Origin: Lactiplantibacillus mudanjiangensis
GTDB lineage: Bacteria > Bacillota > Bacilli > Lactobacillales > Lactobacillaceae
Direction: 5' to 3'
Assembly (NCBI RefSeq): GCF_005405385.1
Contig: NZ_BJDY01000003.1
Coordinates: forward strand, 434,001 to 498,000
DNA length: 64,000 nt
In this document: piece after piece, positions 50,141-59,198 of the stretch
Layout: each line of letters starts with the position of its first letter
Position numbering within the stretch: position 1 is the first letter of the stretch
Notes under the pieces: generated by a model
Databases searched by the model: none
What the model was told of the DNA's origin: nothing
The model's input: the letters and a program-made list of their open reading frames with translations, nothing else
Position numbers and translations under genes: made by a program

Positions 50141-51364
50141 ATGGCCACAACGACTTCAAATAAAAAATATTATCCAACCGCGTTATCGCTATATTTTGCT
50201 TATGTTATTCTCGGAATTGCCTCGTCAATTATGGGCCAATATAAAACGGAATTTGCGAAAGCTTGGGGTGCCACGACATTATCTAATGGGACACTCGATG
50301 TGAGTATGGTGGTTTCAGTCATTGCGGCGTATGGCTTAGGGCGCTTGATTGCTTATCCATTTGCTGGGCCAATCTCCGATAAAGTGGGCCGCCGGTTCAG
50401 TGGCTTCATTGGGATTGCACTCTATGCGGCATTTTTCTTTGGAATGATCTCGGTACACAGTATGTGGTTTGCCTATGCCATTGGGATTATGAATGGGATT
50501 GCCAATTCGTTTTTGGATACGTGTGTGTCACCAACTGTCATGGAAATCTTTCCGAATGCGGCGTCAATTGCCAATCTGTTTACAAAATTTTCAGTAACGG
50601 TCGCGCAATTTATCTTACCGTTTTTGATTGGTTGGGTCGCGGCAGCTAACTTGTCTTATCAAGTGATCTTCATTGCTTGTGGGATTTTGATGGTGATTGA
50701 TGCTATTTTAGTATTGATTTTACCTTTTCCAAAAGCGAACAAAGTTGCCAAGTCGGCAGCTGTTAAGGGACAGCATCATTTTTCTGGCGCTGCCTTAGCG
50801 TCCATTCTCATCGGGTTTACGAGTTCCGCCACGTTTATGATTTGGTTGAACTGTAACCAAGAATTGGGCACGAGCTATGGCATTAAAGATCCAAGTATTT
50901 TGCAATCATTTTATGCGGTTGGGGCAATGATTGCGGTGCTATTAACCGCGCAATTCATTCGCATGGGACTCAAAGAAACAACCGTGTTGGTACTCTATCC
51001 AAGTATTTCAGTCGTCATGTTGTTACTTTGCTACGTCATCACGAGTCCATTTATTCTGTATGTTGGTAGCTTTGTGCTAGGTTACGCAGCGGCCGGTGGG
51101 GTCTTACAACTGGCCGTTTCAACCACAGTGACCTTTATGCCAGATAGTAAAGGGTTAGCGACCTCATTAGTCATGATTGCTTCCAGTGTGGCTAACTATG
51201 CGGTCTTATCACTGGCGGCCTATTTGACCAAGACGATGGGCGGTAGTGCACCACGGACTATTATCTTGTTGAATATCGTGATTACAGTAATCGGAATTGG
51301 CTTAGCATTAGTTGTAAAGCATCATGATCGACCGACGACCAAGACGGTCGCGGCTAAAGCCTAA
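50141..51364 (+). CDS. MFS transporter of the hydroaromatic operon
   Basis: 407 residues with about twelve hydrophobic segments and the MFS loop 2-3 motif GPISDKVGRRFSG. Likely imports shikimate or quinate (or exports the product); substrate inferred from the operon. The ribosome site GGGGGTAAG lies in the end of the preceding gene, indicating translational coupling. Confidence 0.85.
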   Translation: MATTTSNKKYYPTALSLYFAYVILGIASSIMGQYKTEFAKAWGATTLSNGTLDVSMVVSVIAAYGLGRLIAYPFAGPISDKVGRRFSGFIGIALYAAFFFGMISVHSMWFAYAIGIMNGIANSFLDTCVSPTVMEIFPNAASIANLFTKFSVTVAQFILPFLIGWVAAANLSYQVIFIACGILMVIDAILVLILPFPKANKVAKSAAVKGQHHFSGAALASILIGFTSSATFMIWLNCNQELGTSYGIKDPSILQSFYAVGAMIAVLLTAQFIRMGLKETTVLVLYPSISVVMLLLCYVITSPFILYVGSFVLGYAAAGGVLQLAVSTTVTFMPDSKGLATSLVMIASSVANYAVLSLAAYLTKTMGGSAPRTIILLNIVITVIGIGLALVVKHHDRPTTKTVAAKA

Positions 51365-51405
51365 TTAATAATAAGTTTGACCCTAACTATTATCGAAATA
51401 AAAAT

Positions 51406-51454
51406 AATACCACCGACATTTTGGGAGTTTCCTTAAACGTTGGTGGTATTTTTT
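51406..51454. terminator. Terminator at the end of the hydroaromatic operon
   Basis: AATACCACC / GGTGGTATT stem with six T on the plus strand; the minus strand has ATTATTTTTATTT, so it may also stop the small gene at 51479. Confidence 0.88.
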
Positions 51455-51478
51455 GATTACAGCGATTAATGGGTTGAT

Positions 51479-51685
51479 TTAATCATCAGTTGAGTTGCTT
51501 GTAGCCAGCTTAATCCGGCCAAAGATATCGAGACCGATGCCTAAAATAACCATGCCAGTGAAATAAGTCCGTAAAGTTGGATAAAGGACAGCGGGGCTAA
51601 CCTGTAACGTGATTAATGCGGCCCCAATCATGCTAATTAACGCGAAGATTAAGCGGCCATTCATCATGATGAATTTTTGATCCAA
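51479..51685 (-). CDS. Small two-helix membrane protein, function unknown
   Basis: 68 residues with two hydrophobic segments (RLIFALISMIGAALITLQV and LRTYFTGMVILGIGLDIFG) and a polar tail. The start is TTG at 51685, supported by GAGAGGA nine bases before; the internal ATGs are too far from it. Single gene converging on the hydroaromatic operon. No family recognised. Confidence 0.6.
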   Translation of the reverse strand: MDQKFIMMNGRLIFALISMIGAALITLQVSPAVLYPTLRTYFTGMVILGIGLDIFGRIKLATSNSTDD

Positions 51686-51814
51686 TGTTCAGTTCCTCTC
51701 TTGGTAATGCTGATAAACTTACAACTAATTTTGCCCATAGTATAAAGGCGATAACGGTTACAAGTCAAATTGTTTGACAGCATGCAAAAAAAATATTAAC
51801 TACGTTAATGATCA

Positions 51815-51857
51815 TTTACAATAATCGTTGTCGTTTGCGTATAATGTGGATTATAAT
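51815..51857 (+). promoter_or_regulatory. Overlapping promoters of the large adhesin gene
   Basis: TATAAT at 51840-51845 with TTTACA 19 bases upstream, and a second TATAAT at 51852-51857 with TTGTCG 18 bases upstream. Both lead to a 5' leader of about 60-70 bases. Confidence 0.6.
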
Positions 51858-51921
51858 AAGGTGTATCGTTAGTTTATATATCTATTAAACTAATCGACAA
51901 ATTTTAAAGAAAGGAGGAATA

Positions 51922-54900
51922 ATGATGCGATTAAAAAATTTTTTAGTTGGAACGGCGACTTTGTTAACGTTACTGGCAGCCAATACGGCGAAAGCTGATA
52001 CGACGAGTAATACCGCCACAACCGCGACGACCGATGCAGATACCGCGACAACTAGTGCGAAATCTGTGACGGCGGCCAAACAAGTGACGTTACAAAGTGG
52101 ATCAACAACCGATGAATCAACGTCCACTGATACTGATTCAACGAGTGGTAGTGGTCAAAGTACCAATACAAGCTCGGCGACAGATAGTAGCAGTAACGCG
52201 GATTCATCAACTAGTAGTCAAGATAATGTGTCTTCTTCAACTAATAATAGTAGTCATACTAGTTCATCAGTTGATGAAACACAAAGTAGTGATTCGACAA
52301 GTAACAGTAGTAATGATGGCACTAAGTCTAATGCGACTGATACGAGTTCGACCACTAACCAGGACACTAGTTCAAATGATAGCAGTTCAAACACTAACCA
52401 GGCCAACACTTCAAATAATCAAGGCACCACTGGAATTCAAGCAACCGATACGACGGTAGCTGATTCTGATGTGGACGTTGATCAATCAGCAAGTGATGTG
52501 CAAGCAGCTGCGACTGCTAGTCAAGTGCAGGCTAAGTCAAGTGAAGCTGAAACATCAAACCAACAATCCAATATAACGATGTATAGTGCCGTGGTTACCA
52601 GTTTAGATGGTCTTGGATCATTAAGTAATGGGACGATGTCATTTAAGAATTTGAAACTGGCCTTAAGTCGTTCAACGGTGGTTGTTAATGGCTTAGGTGC
52701 TGATGATGCAACGATTTCAGATGGTACCAATATTTATACAAGTTCAGATAGTTTGGACTATTACTCGACCTACTTTGTCCGTTACTACTGGTCAATTCCA
52801 GATGGTGAAGTAATTAATGACGGTGATACAGCCACAGTGACCTTACCAAGTAATGTTTTAACTACAGGGGCGACTGCCGGGACAACTTTTGATGTGACAG
52901 ATATGCATACGAATCAAGTGATCGGGACAGCAACAGTTATGGCTGATGGGACAACGGCACTACTAACATTTAATGATTACTATGCCAAAAATCCAGCTGA
53001 TAGTCGTCAAGGCACATTATCGTTTAATGTTCGTGGGACGACTAAATCTAGTGGTGACAGTAGTTTTGTCATGAACAAGGTTGGTTGGCTTGATAATAGC
53101 TCGACTAGTGATGGTCACACAGGCTATTGGCAAATTATCATTAATCCGAATGCTGAGACGTGGACGAATGTTTCGATTACTGATAATATCGGGCTTTATC
53201 AAACTTACAAGAATGATTTGTGGGTTGAGTCAGGTACGTATGTTAATGGTGGTATTACAAATACAACGAGGCTAACGGCTGGCGTGGATTACACATTAAC
53301 GGCTACCGGTAATGAATTAAAAATTACGTTCACTAATCCGATCACTACGGCGATTAATATTGAGTATTCTGTGGCATTAGAAGACAATCATGTTTATACC
53401 AATAATGCTACTATGGCTTATAAGCCAGCTGATGGTGAGAAAGATCCAGGAACTGGTGAAATCAAGACGACCACCGCAAATTCAACCGGTAGTTTTGCAT
53501 CTGGTGGTAACGGAACAGCAACGTCCATTGATAACATGGCGATTTTAACAAAAACTGATTCTGAAACCGGTGTTCCGGTTGCTGGGGCTGTTTATAGTCT
53601 GTATACTGCAGACAGTAATTCAAGATTATTGCGAAGTGGTATAACCACTGGTAAAACGGGTCAGGCTACGATTAATAAGTTAGTTTCCGGTAGTTACATC
53701 TTACGTGAAACTCAGGCGCCTGACGGTTATGCCTTGAATACTGATTCAATTAGTTTTGTCGTCTCATCACCAACCGCTAATTCTGATGGGACGTATACCC
53801 CAGTAACGGTTCAATTAACCACTACTGATACGCCAGTTGAACGGACGTCATTAAATGTGACGAAAGTTTGGACGGATGTGCCTACTGGTACATCGACACC
53901 TGCTGTGATAGTGACGTTGTATCGTAACGGTGACAAGACTGATCAAACGTTGACTTTGGACAGTACGAACAGTTATCAAGGGTCTTTCAGTAATCTAGCG
54001 GTTACGGATAACTTTGGTAAGGACTATACGTACACAGTTCAAGAAACGGTTCCTGATGGTTATACCAGCAGTCAAACGACGACTGGTGATACCGTGACGA
54101 TTACCAATACGTATCAGTACGGTCAGATTACGTTGACGAAGGTTGGTAGTGATGATGCAAACGCCGGTTTAGCGGGCGCCACTTTTGAACTACGTCAAGC
54201 TGATGGAACTGTTGTCGATACACAAACGACGGGAACTGATGGGACGGCCACGTTCACTAAGGTTGCTCAAGGAACTTATACGTTAGTTGAAACGCAAGCA
54301 CCAACTGGTTATCAATTAGCTAAGTCACAAACGGTCACGATTGGTGGTGCGGCTAATGTTTCGACAAATTATCAAGTTGCAACGACGATTATGGATACCA
54401 AAATTGCGACAACCAACATTACGGTCAACAAAGTTTGGGCTGGCGTGGCAAGTGATGCGACGACACCCGATGTGACGGTGACATTATATGCTGGTGGTCA
54501 GGCAACTGATCAAACCTTGACTTTAACTAAAGCCGATGGTTATACCGGTCAATTTACCAACTTGGCCACAACTGATACGACTGGTCATTCAATTACTTAC
54601 ACGGTTGTTGAAACACCAGTTGCAGGTTATACCACAAGCGGTGGTGACATCGTTGACGGTGTGGCAACATTTACCAATACGCTACAAACAAATAGCTTAA
54701 AGGTTACCAAAGTTGACAGCGAATCTGGTGCAGTTTTAGCCGGTGCCACTTTTGAATTAAAGAATGGGACGACGGTTATTGCTACTGCAACGACTGATGA
54801 TCAAGGTGTCGCAACCTTTACTGGTTTAACTTCTGGCACTTACACGTTACATGAAGCAACGGCCCCAACGGGTTACAGTTTGGCAACTGATCAAGCCGTA

Positions 54901-55977
54901 ACGGTTGATGCCACGAGTACCACGGCAGCGACAATTACGGTTGAAGATGTCAAAACGACCACGCCAGTTACCCCAACCACCACGATTACCGTGAACAAAC
55001 ACTGGGCGAATACGGCAGCTAATGCCAAGACTCCTGATGTTACGGTTACGTTGGTTGCGAATGGTGAAAGTACTGGTAAGACGTTGACCTTAACCACGGC
55101 TAACGGCTATACTGGTCAATTCACTGATTTGGCAACTGAAGATAGTGATGGTACGGCGATTAACTACACGGTTGTTGAAACGCCAGTTGCGGGTTATACG
55201 TTGACGGGTAACACCATGAGTAATGGTGTGATCACGTTAACCAATACCGCCGATGACGTTCCGGTAACGCCAGTCACACCAACTGGTAGCATTACGGTTA
55301 CTAAAGTTGACAGTCAAACGAAAGCCATTTTGGCGGGTGCGACCTTCAAGTTGGTGAACGCTACTGGTGAAACGGTTACGACTGGCACGACGGACGCTAA
55401 GGGTCAAGTTACCTTTAGTGATTTGGCACTAGGGACTTACCAAGTGATCGAAACGAGTGCACCAACTGGGTATACCTTAAATACCACGGCGCAAAACGTG
55501 ACGGTCTTAGCTGATCAAACGAGCACGGTGACGATTGAAGATACCGCAATACCAACTACACCGGTCACGCCTGATACGCCGAAAAAACCTAACGTGCCAA
55601 CCACACCAACGAAGCCGAGTGTCCCAACGACCCCGACAACGCCAAGTGTGCCAACTGTACCACCAGTTAAGGTTGTCCCAACGAAGCCTGGTGATACTTT
55701 TGGGGAATATGAAGGTGGGATTACACCAAACACTCCAACTTCAAAGACCAACAAGCCAACGACACCAACCACAACTGTTAAGACAACCACTACGACAATT
55801 AGTCAAGGTGCGACCTTACAGCCAAGTGTTGGTCAGTCAGAATCAGCGAACACAGCTACGAAGTCAACTTTGCCACAAACTGATGAACAAGCTTCTTCAG
55901 TTTGGACCTGGTTAGGCTTACTCAGCTTAGTATTAGTTGGTTTAGGCTATGGTTATGTGCGTAAGCAACAAGCTTAA
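51922..55977 (+). CDS. LPQTDE-anchored Cna/SpaA-type adhesin
   Basis: 1351 residues. Signal peptide about 1-25 (AKA cleavage); Ser/Thr/Asn-rich stretch 26-210; Cna collagen-binding-like domain about 215-520 (VVVNGLGADDATISDG...VTLPSNVLTTG...LTFNDYY); then alternating SpaA-type and Cna_B-type domains, four and three respectively (KTDSETGVPVAGAVYSLY; LNVTKVWTDVP; LTKVGSDDANAGLAGATFEL; ITVNKVWAGV; LKVTKVDSESGAVLAGATFEL; ITVNKHWAN; ITVTKVDSQTKAILAGATFKL); Pro/Thr linker; L1317PQTDE, helix, RKQQA tail. The K...E pattern suggests intramolecular isopeptide bonds. Ligand unknown; collagen is a family guess. ATG 51925 has better spacing to AGGAGG and may be the true start. Confidence 0.9.
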   Translation: MMRLKNFLVGTATLLTLLAANTAKADTTSNTATTATTDADTATTSAKSVTAAKQVTLQSGSTTDESTSTDTDSTSGSGQSTNTSSATDSSSNADSSTSSQDNVSSSTNNSSHTSSSVDETQSSDSTSNSSNDGTKSNATDTSSTTNQDTSSNDSSSNTNQANTSNNQGTTGIQATDTTVADSDVDVDQSASDVQAAATASQVQAKSSEAETSNQQSNITMYSAVVTSLDGLGSLSNGTMSFKNLKLALSRSTVVVNGLGADDATISDGTNIYTSSDSLDYYSTYFVRYYWSIPDGEVINDGDTATVTLPSNVLTTGATAGTTFDVTDMHTNQVIGTATVMADGTTALLTFNDYYAKNPADSRQGTLSFNVRGTTKSSGDSSFVMNKVGWLDNSSTSDGHTGYWQIIINPNAETWTNVSITDNIGLYQTYKNDLWVESGTYVNGGITNTTRLTAGVDYTLTATGNELKITFTNPITTAINIEYSVALEDNHVYTNNATMAYKPADGEKDPGTGEIKTTTANSTGSFASGGNGTATSIDNMAILTKTDSETGVPVAGAVYSLYTADSNSRLLRSGITTGKTGQATINKLVSGSYILRETQAPDGYALNTDSISFVVSSPTANSDGTYTPVTVQLTTTDTPVERTSLNVTKVWTDVPTGTSTPAVIVTLYRNGDKTDQTLTLDSTNSYQGSFSNLAVTDNFGKDYTYTVQETVPDGYTSSQTTTGDTVTITNTYQYGQITLTKVGSDDANAGLAGATFELRQADGTVVDTQTTGTDGTATFTKVAQGTYTLVETQAPTGYQLAKSQTVTIGGAANVSTNYQVATTIMDTKIATTNITVNKVWAGVASDATTPDVTVTLYAGGQATDQTLTLTKADGYTGQFTNLATTDTTGHSITYTVVETPVAGYTTSGGDIVDGVATFTNTLQTNSLKVTKVDSESGAVLAGATFELKNGTTVIATATTDDQGVATFTGLTSGTYTLHEATAPTGYSLATDQAVTVDATSTTAATITVEDVKTTTPVTPTTTITVNKHWANTAANAKTPDVTVTLVANGESTGKTLTLTTANGYTGQFTDLATEDSDGTAINYTVVETPVAGYTLTGNTMSNGVITLTNTADDVPVTPVTPTGSITVTKVDSQTKAILAGATFKLVNATGETVTTGTTDAKGQVTFSDLALGTYQVIETSAPTGYTLNTTAQNVTVLADQTSTVTIEDTAIPTTPVTPDTPKKPNVPTTPTKPSVPTTPTTPSVPTVPPVKVVPTKPGDTFGEYEGGITPNTPTSKTNKPTTPTTTVKTTTTTISQGATLQPSVGQSESANTATKSTLPQTDEQASSVWTWLGLLSLVLVGLGYGYVRKQQA

Positions 55978-55986
55978 GCTTAAAAA

Positions 55987-56035
55987 ATAACACGTTCGAC
56001 ATCCCAATGATGGGGTGCTGAACGTGTTATTTTTG
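55987..56035. terminator. Bidirectional terminator after the adhesin gene
   Basis: AACACGTTC-ATCCC / GGGGT-GAACGTGTT stem with ATTTTT on the plus strand and ATTTTTTA on the minus strand. Confidence 0.9.
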
Positions 56036-56055
56036 GTTATTGTCAGTTTAAATGA

Positions 56056-56187
56056 TTACCGGCGATTCTGGCGCGACGAGTCATCATGCCGAACACGTAC
56101 TGGTTGGGCAGCGGGCACGCGATTACCAGCGACCACTCCTGCAACAGCGGCTAAACCAGCCGCAGCTAATAAACCTGCTAAAATCAT
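56056..56187 (-). CDS. 43-residue peptide gene next to the RNPP-like regulator
   Basis: Minus-strand ATG 56187 follows GGAGG by eight bases. The 43-residue product has an Ala/Leu/Val/Gly-rich hydrophobic N-terminus (MILAGLLAAAGLAAVAGVVA) and a polar tail rich in Arg (RVPAAQPVRVRHDDSSRQNRR from residue 23). It has its own promoter (TTGCAA-17-TAAACT) just after the regulator gene. The layout recalls PlcR/PapR-type regulator-peptide pairs; equally it may be a small membrane protein of unrelated function. Confidence 0.65.
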   Translation of the reverse strand: MILAGLLAAAGLAAVAGVVAGNRVPAAQPVRVRHDDSSRQNRR

Positions 56188-56230
56188 ATCCAGCGCCTCC
56201 TAATCGTCTTAACATCTTCTTGATACTTGC

Positions 56231-56259
56231 AGTTTAGGTGATTTGAAGGCAGATTGCAA
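56231..56259 (-). promoter_or_regulatory. Promoter of the 43-residue peptide gene
   Basis: TTGCAA (56259-56254), 17-base spacer, TAAACT (56236-56231), 44 bases before the start codon and 16 bases past the regulator stop. Confidence 0.7.
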
Positions 56260-56274
56260 TCAATAAGCTAGTGA

Positions 56275-57117
56275 TTAGCGCGAATTTGAGTAATTCGTAA
56301 TTTTCTTAAGCAATTGTTGATTATTGTTGATCCGAGCAAAGGCGGTGGCATCATTTAATAAGTCTTGAACTTGCTGTGCATCGGTACTGAGCCGCGCTTG
56401 TAAGAACTTGATTTTGGCCACATAGAAGGTCACATGTGATTCGGCACAGATCTTGATCGCGTAAGCAAGCAAACGCTCGCTAATCGCATTTTCGCCAATT
56501 TCGGCGTAAAAGTTCCCAGTGTAGTAGGCGAGATTAACCACACGCCAAACACTCGCGGTAGTTTCTAATGATAAGCTGGGCAGTGCTTGGCGGACTTTTT
56601 CAAAGTAGTATTTTGCTTTGTCCGGTTCATGATTATTTTGATAAGCGATCCCGGTGCCACAGTAAGCGAGTTGTGTATAAATCGTGGCATGTTGCTCGTC
56701 TAGATCCGTGATGATTTGGTCGAAATTAAACAAAACGTCACTGATGGGGTGTTGATTCAACGCCGCGACATAACCTTTTAAAAAACAGTATTGAAGCTTG
56801 GTTTCCAAATCGTGCCGGGGTTTGTCGGTGATGCGGTTTAAGCGAGTTTCCGCATCATCGAATTCACTGGTGATTAAGTCGAATTCGATTTGGCCGAGTT
56901 CTTTTAAAACGGCCGCATCCGCGACACGTTCTGTTGGAAAGACATCTTCTAATTGAAGATGAAGTCGTTGACAGAGTTGCGCTACGATCCGAATCGCGGG
57001 CGCTTTCCCGTTGTTTTCAAATTTACTTAAAGTTGCTTGGGTACAGATGCCGTCAGAAAGGGCTTTTTGTGAGAGGCCGAGAGCCTTCCGGCGGGCAATG
57101 AATAATTCGATATTCAT
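56275..57117 (-). CDS. XRE-family regulator with TPR-like domain (RNPP/Rgg-like)
   Basis: 280 residues. N-terminal XRE helix-turn-helix (FIARRKALGLSQKALSDGICTQATLSKFENNGKAPAIRIVAQLCQRL), then about 200 helical residues with tetratricopeptide-like pairs (AYCGTGIAYQNNHEPDKAKYYFEKV; NLAYYTGNFYAEIGENAISERLLAYAI). This is the build of Rgg/PlcR/PrgX regulators that bind imported peptides. Promoter TTGACA-17-TTTAAT (57217-57189). The next genes are a small peptide downstream and an OppA-like lipoprotein upstream, consistent with a peptide-sensing unit; ligand unproven. Confidence 0.85.
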   Translation of the reverse strand: MNIELFIARRKALGLSQKALSDGICTQATLSKFENNGKAPAIRIVAQLCQRLHLQLEDVFPTERVADAAVLKELGQIEFDLITSEFDDAETRLNRITDKPRHDLETKLQYCFLKGYVAALNQHPISDVLFNFDQIITDLDEQHATIYTQLAYCGTGIAYQNNHEPDKAKYYFEKVRQALPSLSLETTASVWRVVNLAYYTGNFYAEIGENAISERLLAYAIKICAESHVTFYVAKIKFLQARLSTDAQQVQDLLNDATAFARINNNQQLLKKITNYSNSR

Positions 57118-57327
57118 TTATGTTTTCCTCCCTTGAAAGGTAATTACACTGACCATGCTGCCAAGCTTCGACGGCACTTCCACTTCTAATTAAACAATGT
57201 TTATATAATTTTGTCAATATCTGGAAAGTATACTTAATATTCTGAAAATATATGAATAATTGTGCTTGATTTTCCATAAAAATGGCACTAAAAATAGAGT
57301 GGGTTTAAAGACGATTTGGCTATAACT

Positions 57328-57373
57328 ATTCGGAGATGCAAAAAAGAGTTTGGATTTTATCCCAAACTCTTTT
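57328..57373 (-). terminator. Terminator after the oppA-like gene; same element as at 20335
   Basis: Minus strand AAGAGTTTGG / CCAAACTCTT followed by TTTT and GCATCTCCGAATAG, matching the plus-strand element at 20335-20380. Confidence 0.9.
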
Positions 57374-57377
57374 GAGC

Positions 57378-59039
57378 TTATTTCGTCATATAAGCCGATT
57401 TAAAGTTGTAGTTGATCCCAGCAGTGTTGTAAACCAAGCCTTTAAGCTTTGGATTGACCATTTGGGCGATCACGTTTTGTGACAATGGGGCAACCCCTTG
57501 ATCGGTACCAATCGTCTTTTCGGCGGTGGCTAAAGCGGCCCAGCGTTTCTTGGTGCTAGTCGTGCTGTTAGCGGTCTTGATGGCGGCATCAAAGGTTTTG
57601 TTTTGCCATTTCCCGAAATTGTAATCGTTAGTTGACGTCATGATTCCTAAGTCAGAGATTGGATCAGCGAAGTCTGCTTGCCATGCGGAGATAACCAATT
57701 GGAAGTTACCAGCAACTTCACGTGAGATCCGTGTCTTGTAAGGGACGGTGACACTCTTAACGGTTAAGCCAGGCAGTTCTTTTTCAAGTTGACCTTGAAC
57801 GTATTCGGACAGAGCCTTCATTTGGTCGGTGTCATCATGCGTTAATGTCAAAGTGAGTTTCTTCTTGCCGACTTCTTTTAACCCTTGCTTCCAAAGTTTT
57901 TTAGCTTTGGCAGTATCTTGAGTGACGGAAGATTTGACCTCGTTTTGAGTCGCGAAGTCTTTACCAGTTGTTGGATCGTTGGCTAAACCAGCGGTGACAA
58001 AACCTTTAGGTGTCACTGAACCATCGCCCAAGACATCGTTAACGAGTTCTTTACGGTTCAATGATAAGGACATGGCTTGCCGCAATTTCTTGTTGGCTAA
58101 AGCTTTAACTTTCTTTTGGTTGAATTCCAAGTAGTTCAAACGTGACGACTTACGGATTTTAAGTTTTGAATTGTTCTTTTCATTCTTAACTTGTTGTCCA
58201 GATAAGGTGGCCATGTCGAGTTTGCCACTTTGGAATAAATTGAAGGCAGTGGTTGTAGATTTGACCACTTGATCGTGAATCTTGGTCAGATGTACGTGCT
58301 TTTTGTCCCAGTATTGGTTGTTTTTAACCAAGGTCCAAGTTGAGTTGGTCCCATTCCAACCGGTCATCTTGAATGGACCGTTGTAAACCATCTTGCTAGA
58401 ACTAGTCCCATAATCTTTCCCATACTTTTCAACGGCATGTTGATTTTGTGGGAAGAACACGACAAAGCCCATCAATAGTTTGAAGTATTGCATTGGTTTT
58501 TCCAAAGTAACCGTTAGTTTGTATTTACCATCAGCTTTGATCCCTAAAGTTGACGCCTTAGCTTTACCGTTAGTGATCTTGTCGGCATTTTTGATGCCAG
58601 AATACAAGTAAGCGTATTGTGAGGCAGTCTTAGGATTAACCGTCCGGCGCCAGCCGTAAACAAAGTCTTGCGCTGTTACTTGATCACCGTTACTCCACTT
58701 GGCATTTTTACGTAGGGTGAAGGTATAAGTTAACTTGTTTTTAGAAACGGTGGTACTTTTAGCGATCCCCGGTGTCACTTTACTGTTGTTGCCTAAACGG
58801 TAGAGACCTTCTTGTGAGTTATTAATCATCGTCCCACTGATAACATCAATCGCAAGTGAAGGGTCCAAAGTTGATAAATCTTGGCCATTTTCCGACCAAT
58901 TAAGCACTTGAGTCTTGGCTAACTTACCGCTAGTGGCGCTACTACTCGAACTAGATGAGCTTTGATTTCCACAGGCGGTTAATAAAAGTCCGGCAGCGGC
59001 TGTGACGGTTACTGCGGCTGAAACTGTTTTCCATTGCAT
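57378..59039 (-). CDS. oppA: Oligopeptide-binding lipoprotein (OppA/family 5)
   Basis: 553 residues. Lipoprotein signal with lipobox LTAC (C23) and Ser-rich linker, then SBP family 5: LSTLDPSLAIDVISG, FTLRKNAKWSNGDQVTAQDFVYGWRR and RQAMSLSLNRKELVNDVLG. It binds oligopeptides outside the cell. No permease or ATPase is nearby, so it must dock on an Opp system elsewhere. The neighbour is an RNPP-like regulator whose peptide would need such import. Confidence 0.92.
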   Translation of the reverse strand: MQWKTVSAAVTVTAAAGLLLTACGNQSSSSSSSSATSGKLAKTQVLNWSENGQDLSTLDPSLAIDVISGTMINNSQEGLYRLGNNSKVTPGIAKSTTVSKNKLTYTFTLRKNAKWSNGDQVTAQDFVYGWRRTVNPKTASQYAYLYSGIKNADKITNGKAKASTLGIKADGKYKLTVTLEKPMQYFKLLMGFVVFFPQNQHAVEKYGKDYGTSSSKMVYNGPFKMTGWNGTNSTWTLVKNNQYWDKKHVHLTKIHDQVVKSTTTAFNLFQSGKLDMATLSGQQVKNEKNNSKLKIRKSSRLNYLEFNQKKVKALANKKLRQAMSLSLNRKELVNDVLGDGSVTPKGFVTAGLANDPTTGKDFATQNEVKSSVTQDTAKAKKLWKQGLKEVGKKKLTLTLTHDDTDQMKALSEYVQGQLEKELPGLTVKSVTVPYKTRISREVAGNFQLVISAWQADFADPISDLGIMTSTNDYNFGKWQNKTFDAAIKTANSTTSTKKRWAALATAEKTIGTDQGVAPLSQNVIAQMVNPKLKGLVYNTAGINYNFKSAYMTK

Positions 59040-59139
59040 ATATGTATCCCCCTAAATCTTTTTTATGATATGACAATGAGGATACATTAAATTTAGATTA
59101 AAATCAATAGTTAGTTTCTAATCTTTAACGTTCAGTAGA

Positions 59140-59187
59140 CACAAACCGCCCAACTTAGCGATGGATAACTAAGTTGAGCGGTTTGTT
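59140..59187 (-). terminator. Terminator of the serC-serA operon
   Basis: ACAAACCGC(T/C)CAACTTAG / CTAAGTTG(A/G)GCGGTTTGT stem of about 18 base pairs after the acetyltransferase gene. Confidence 0.88.
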
Positions 59188-59198
59188 AATAATTGGCA

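Noticed and set aside
56015-56203. Plus-strand frames opposite the 43-residue peptide gene
   Set aside because: No ribosome site; the minus-strand frame has a strong one and its own promoter.
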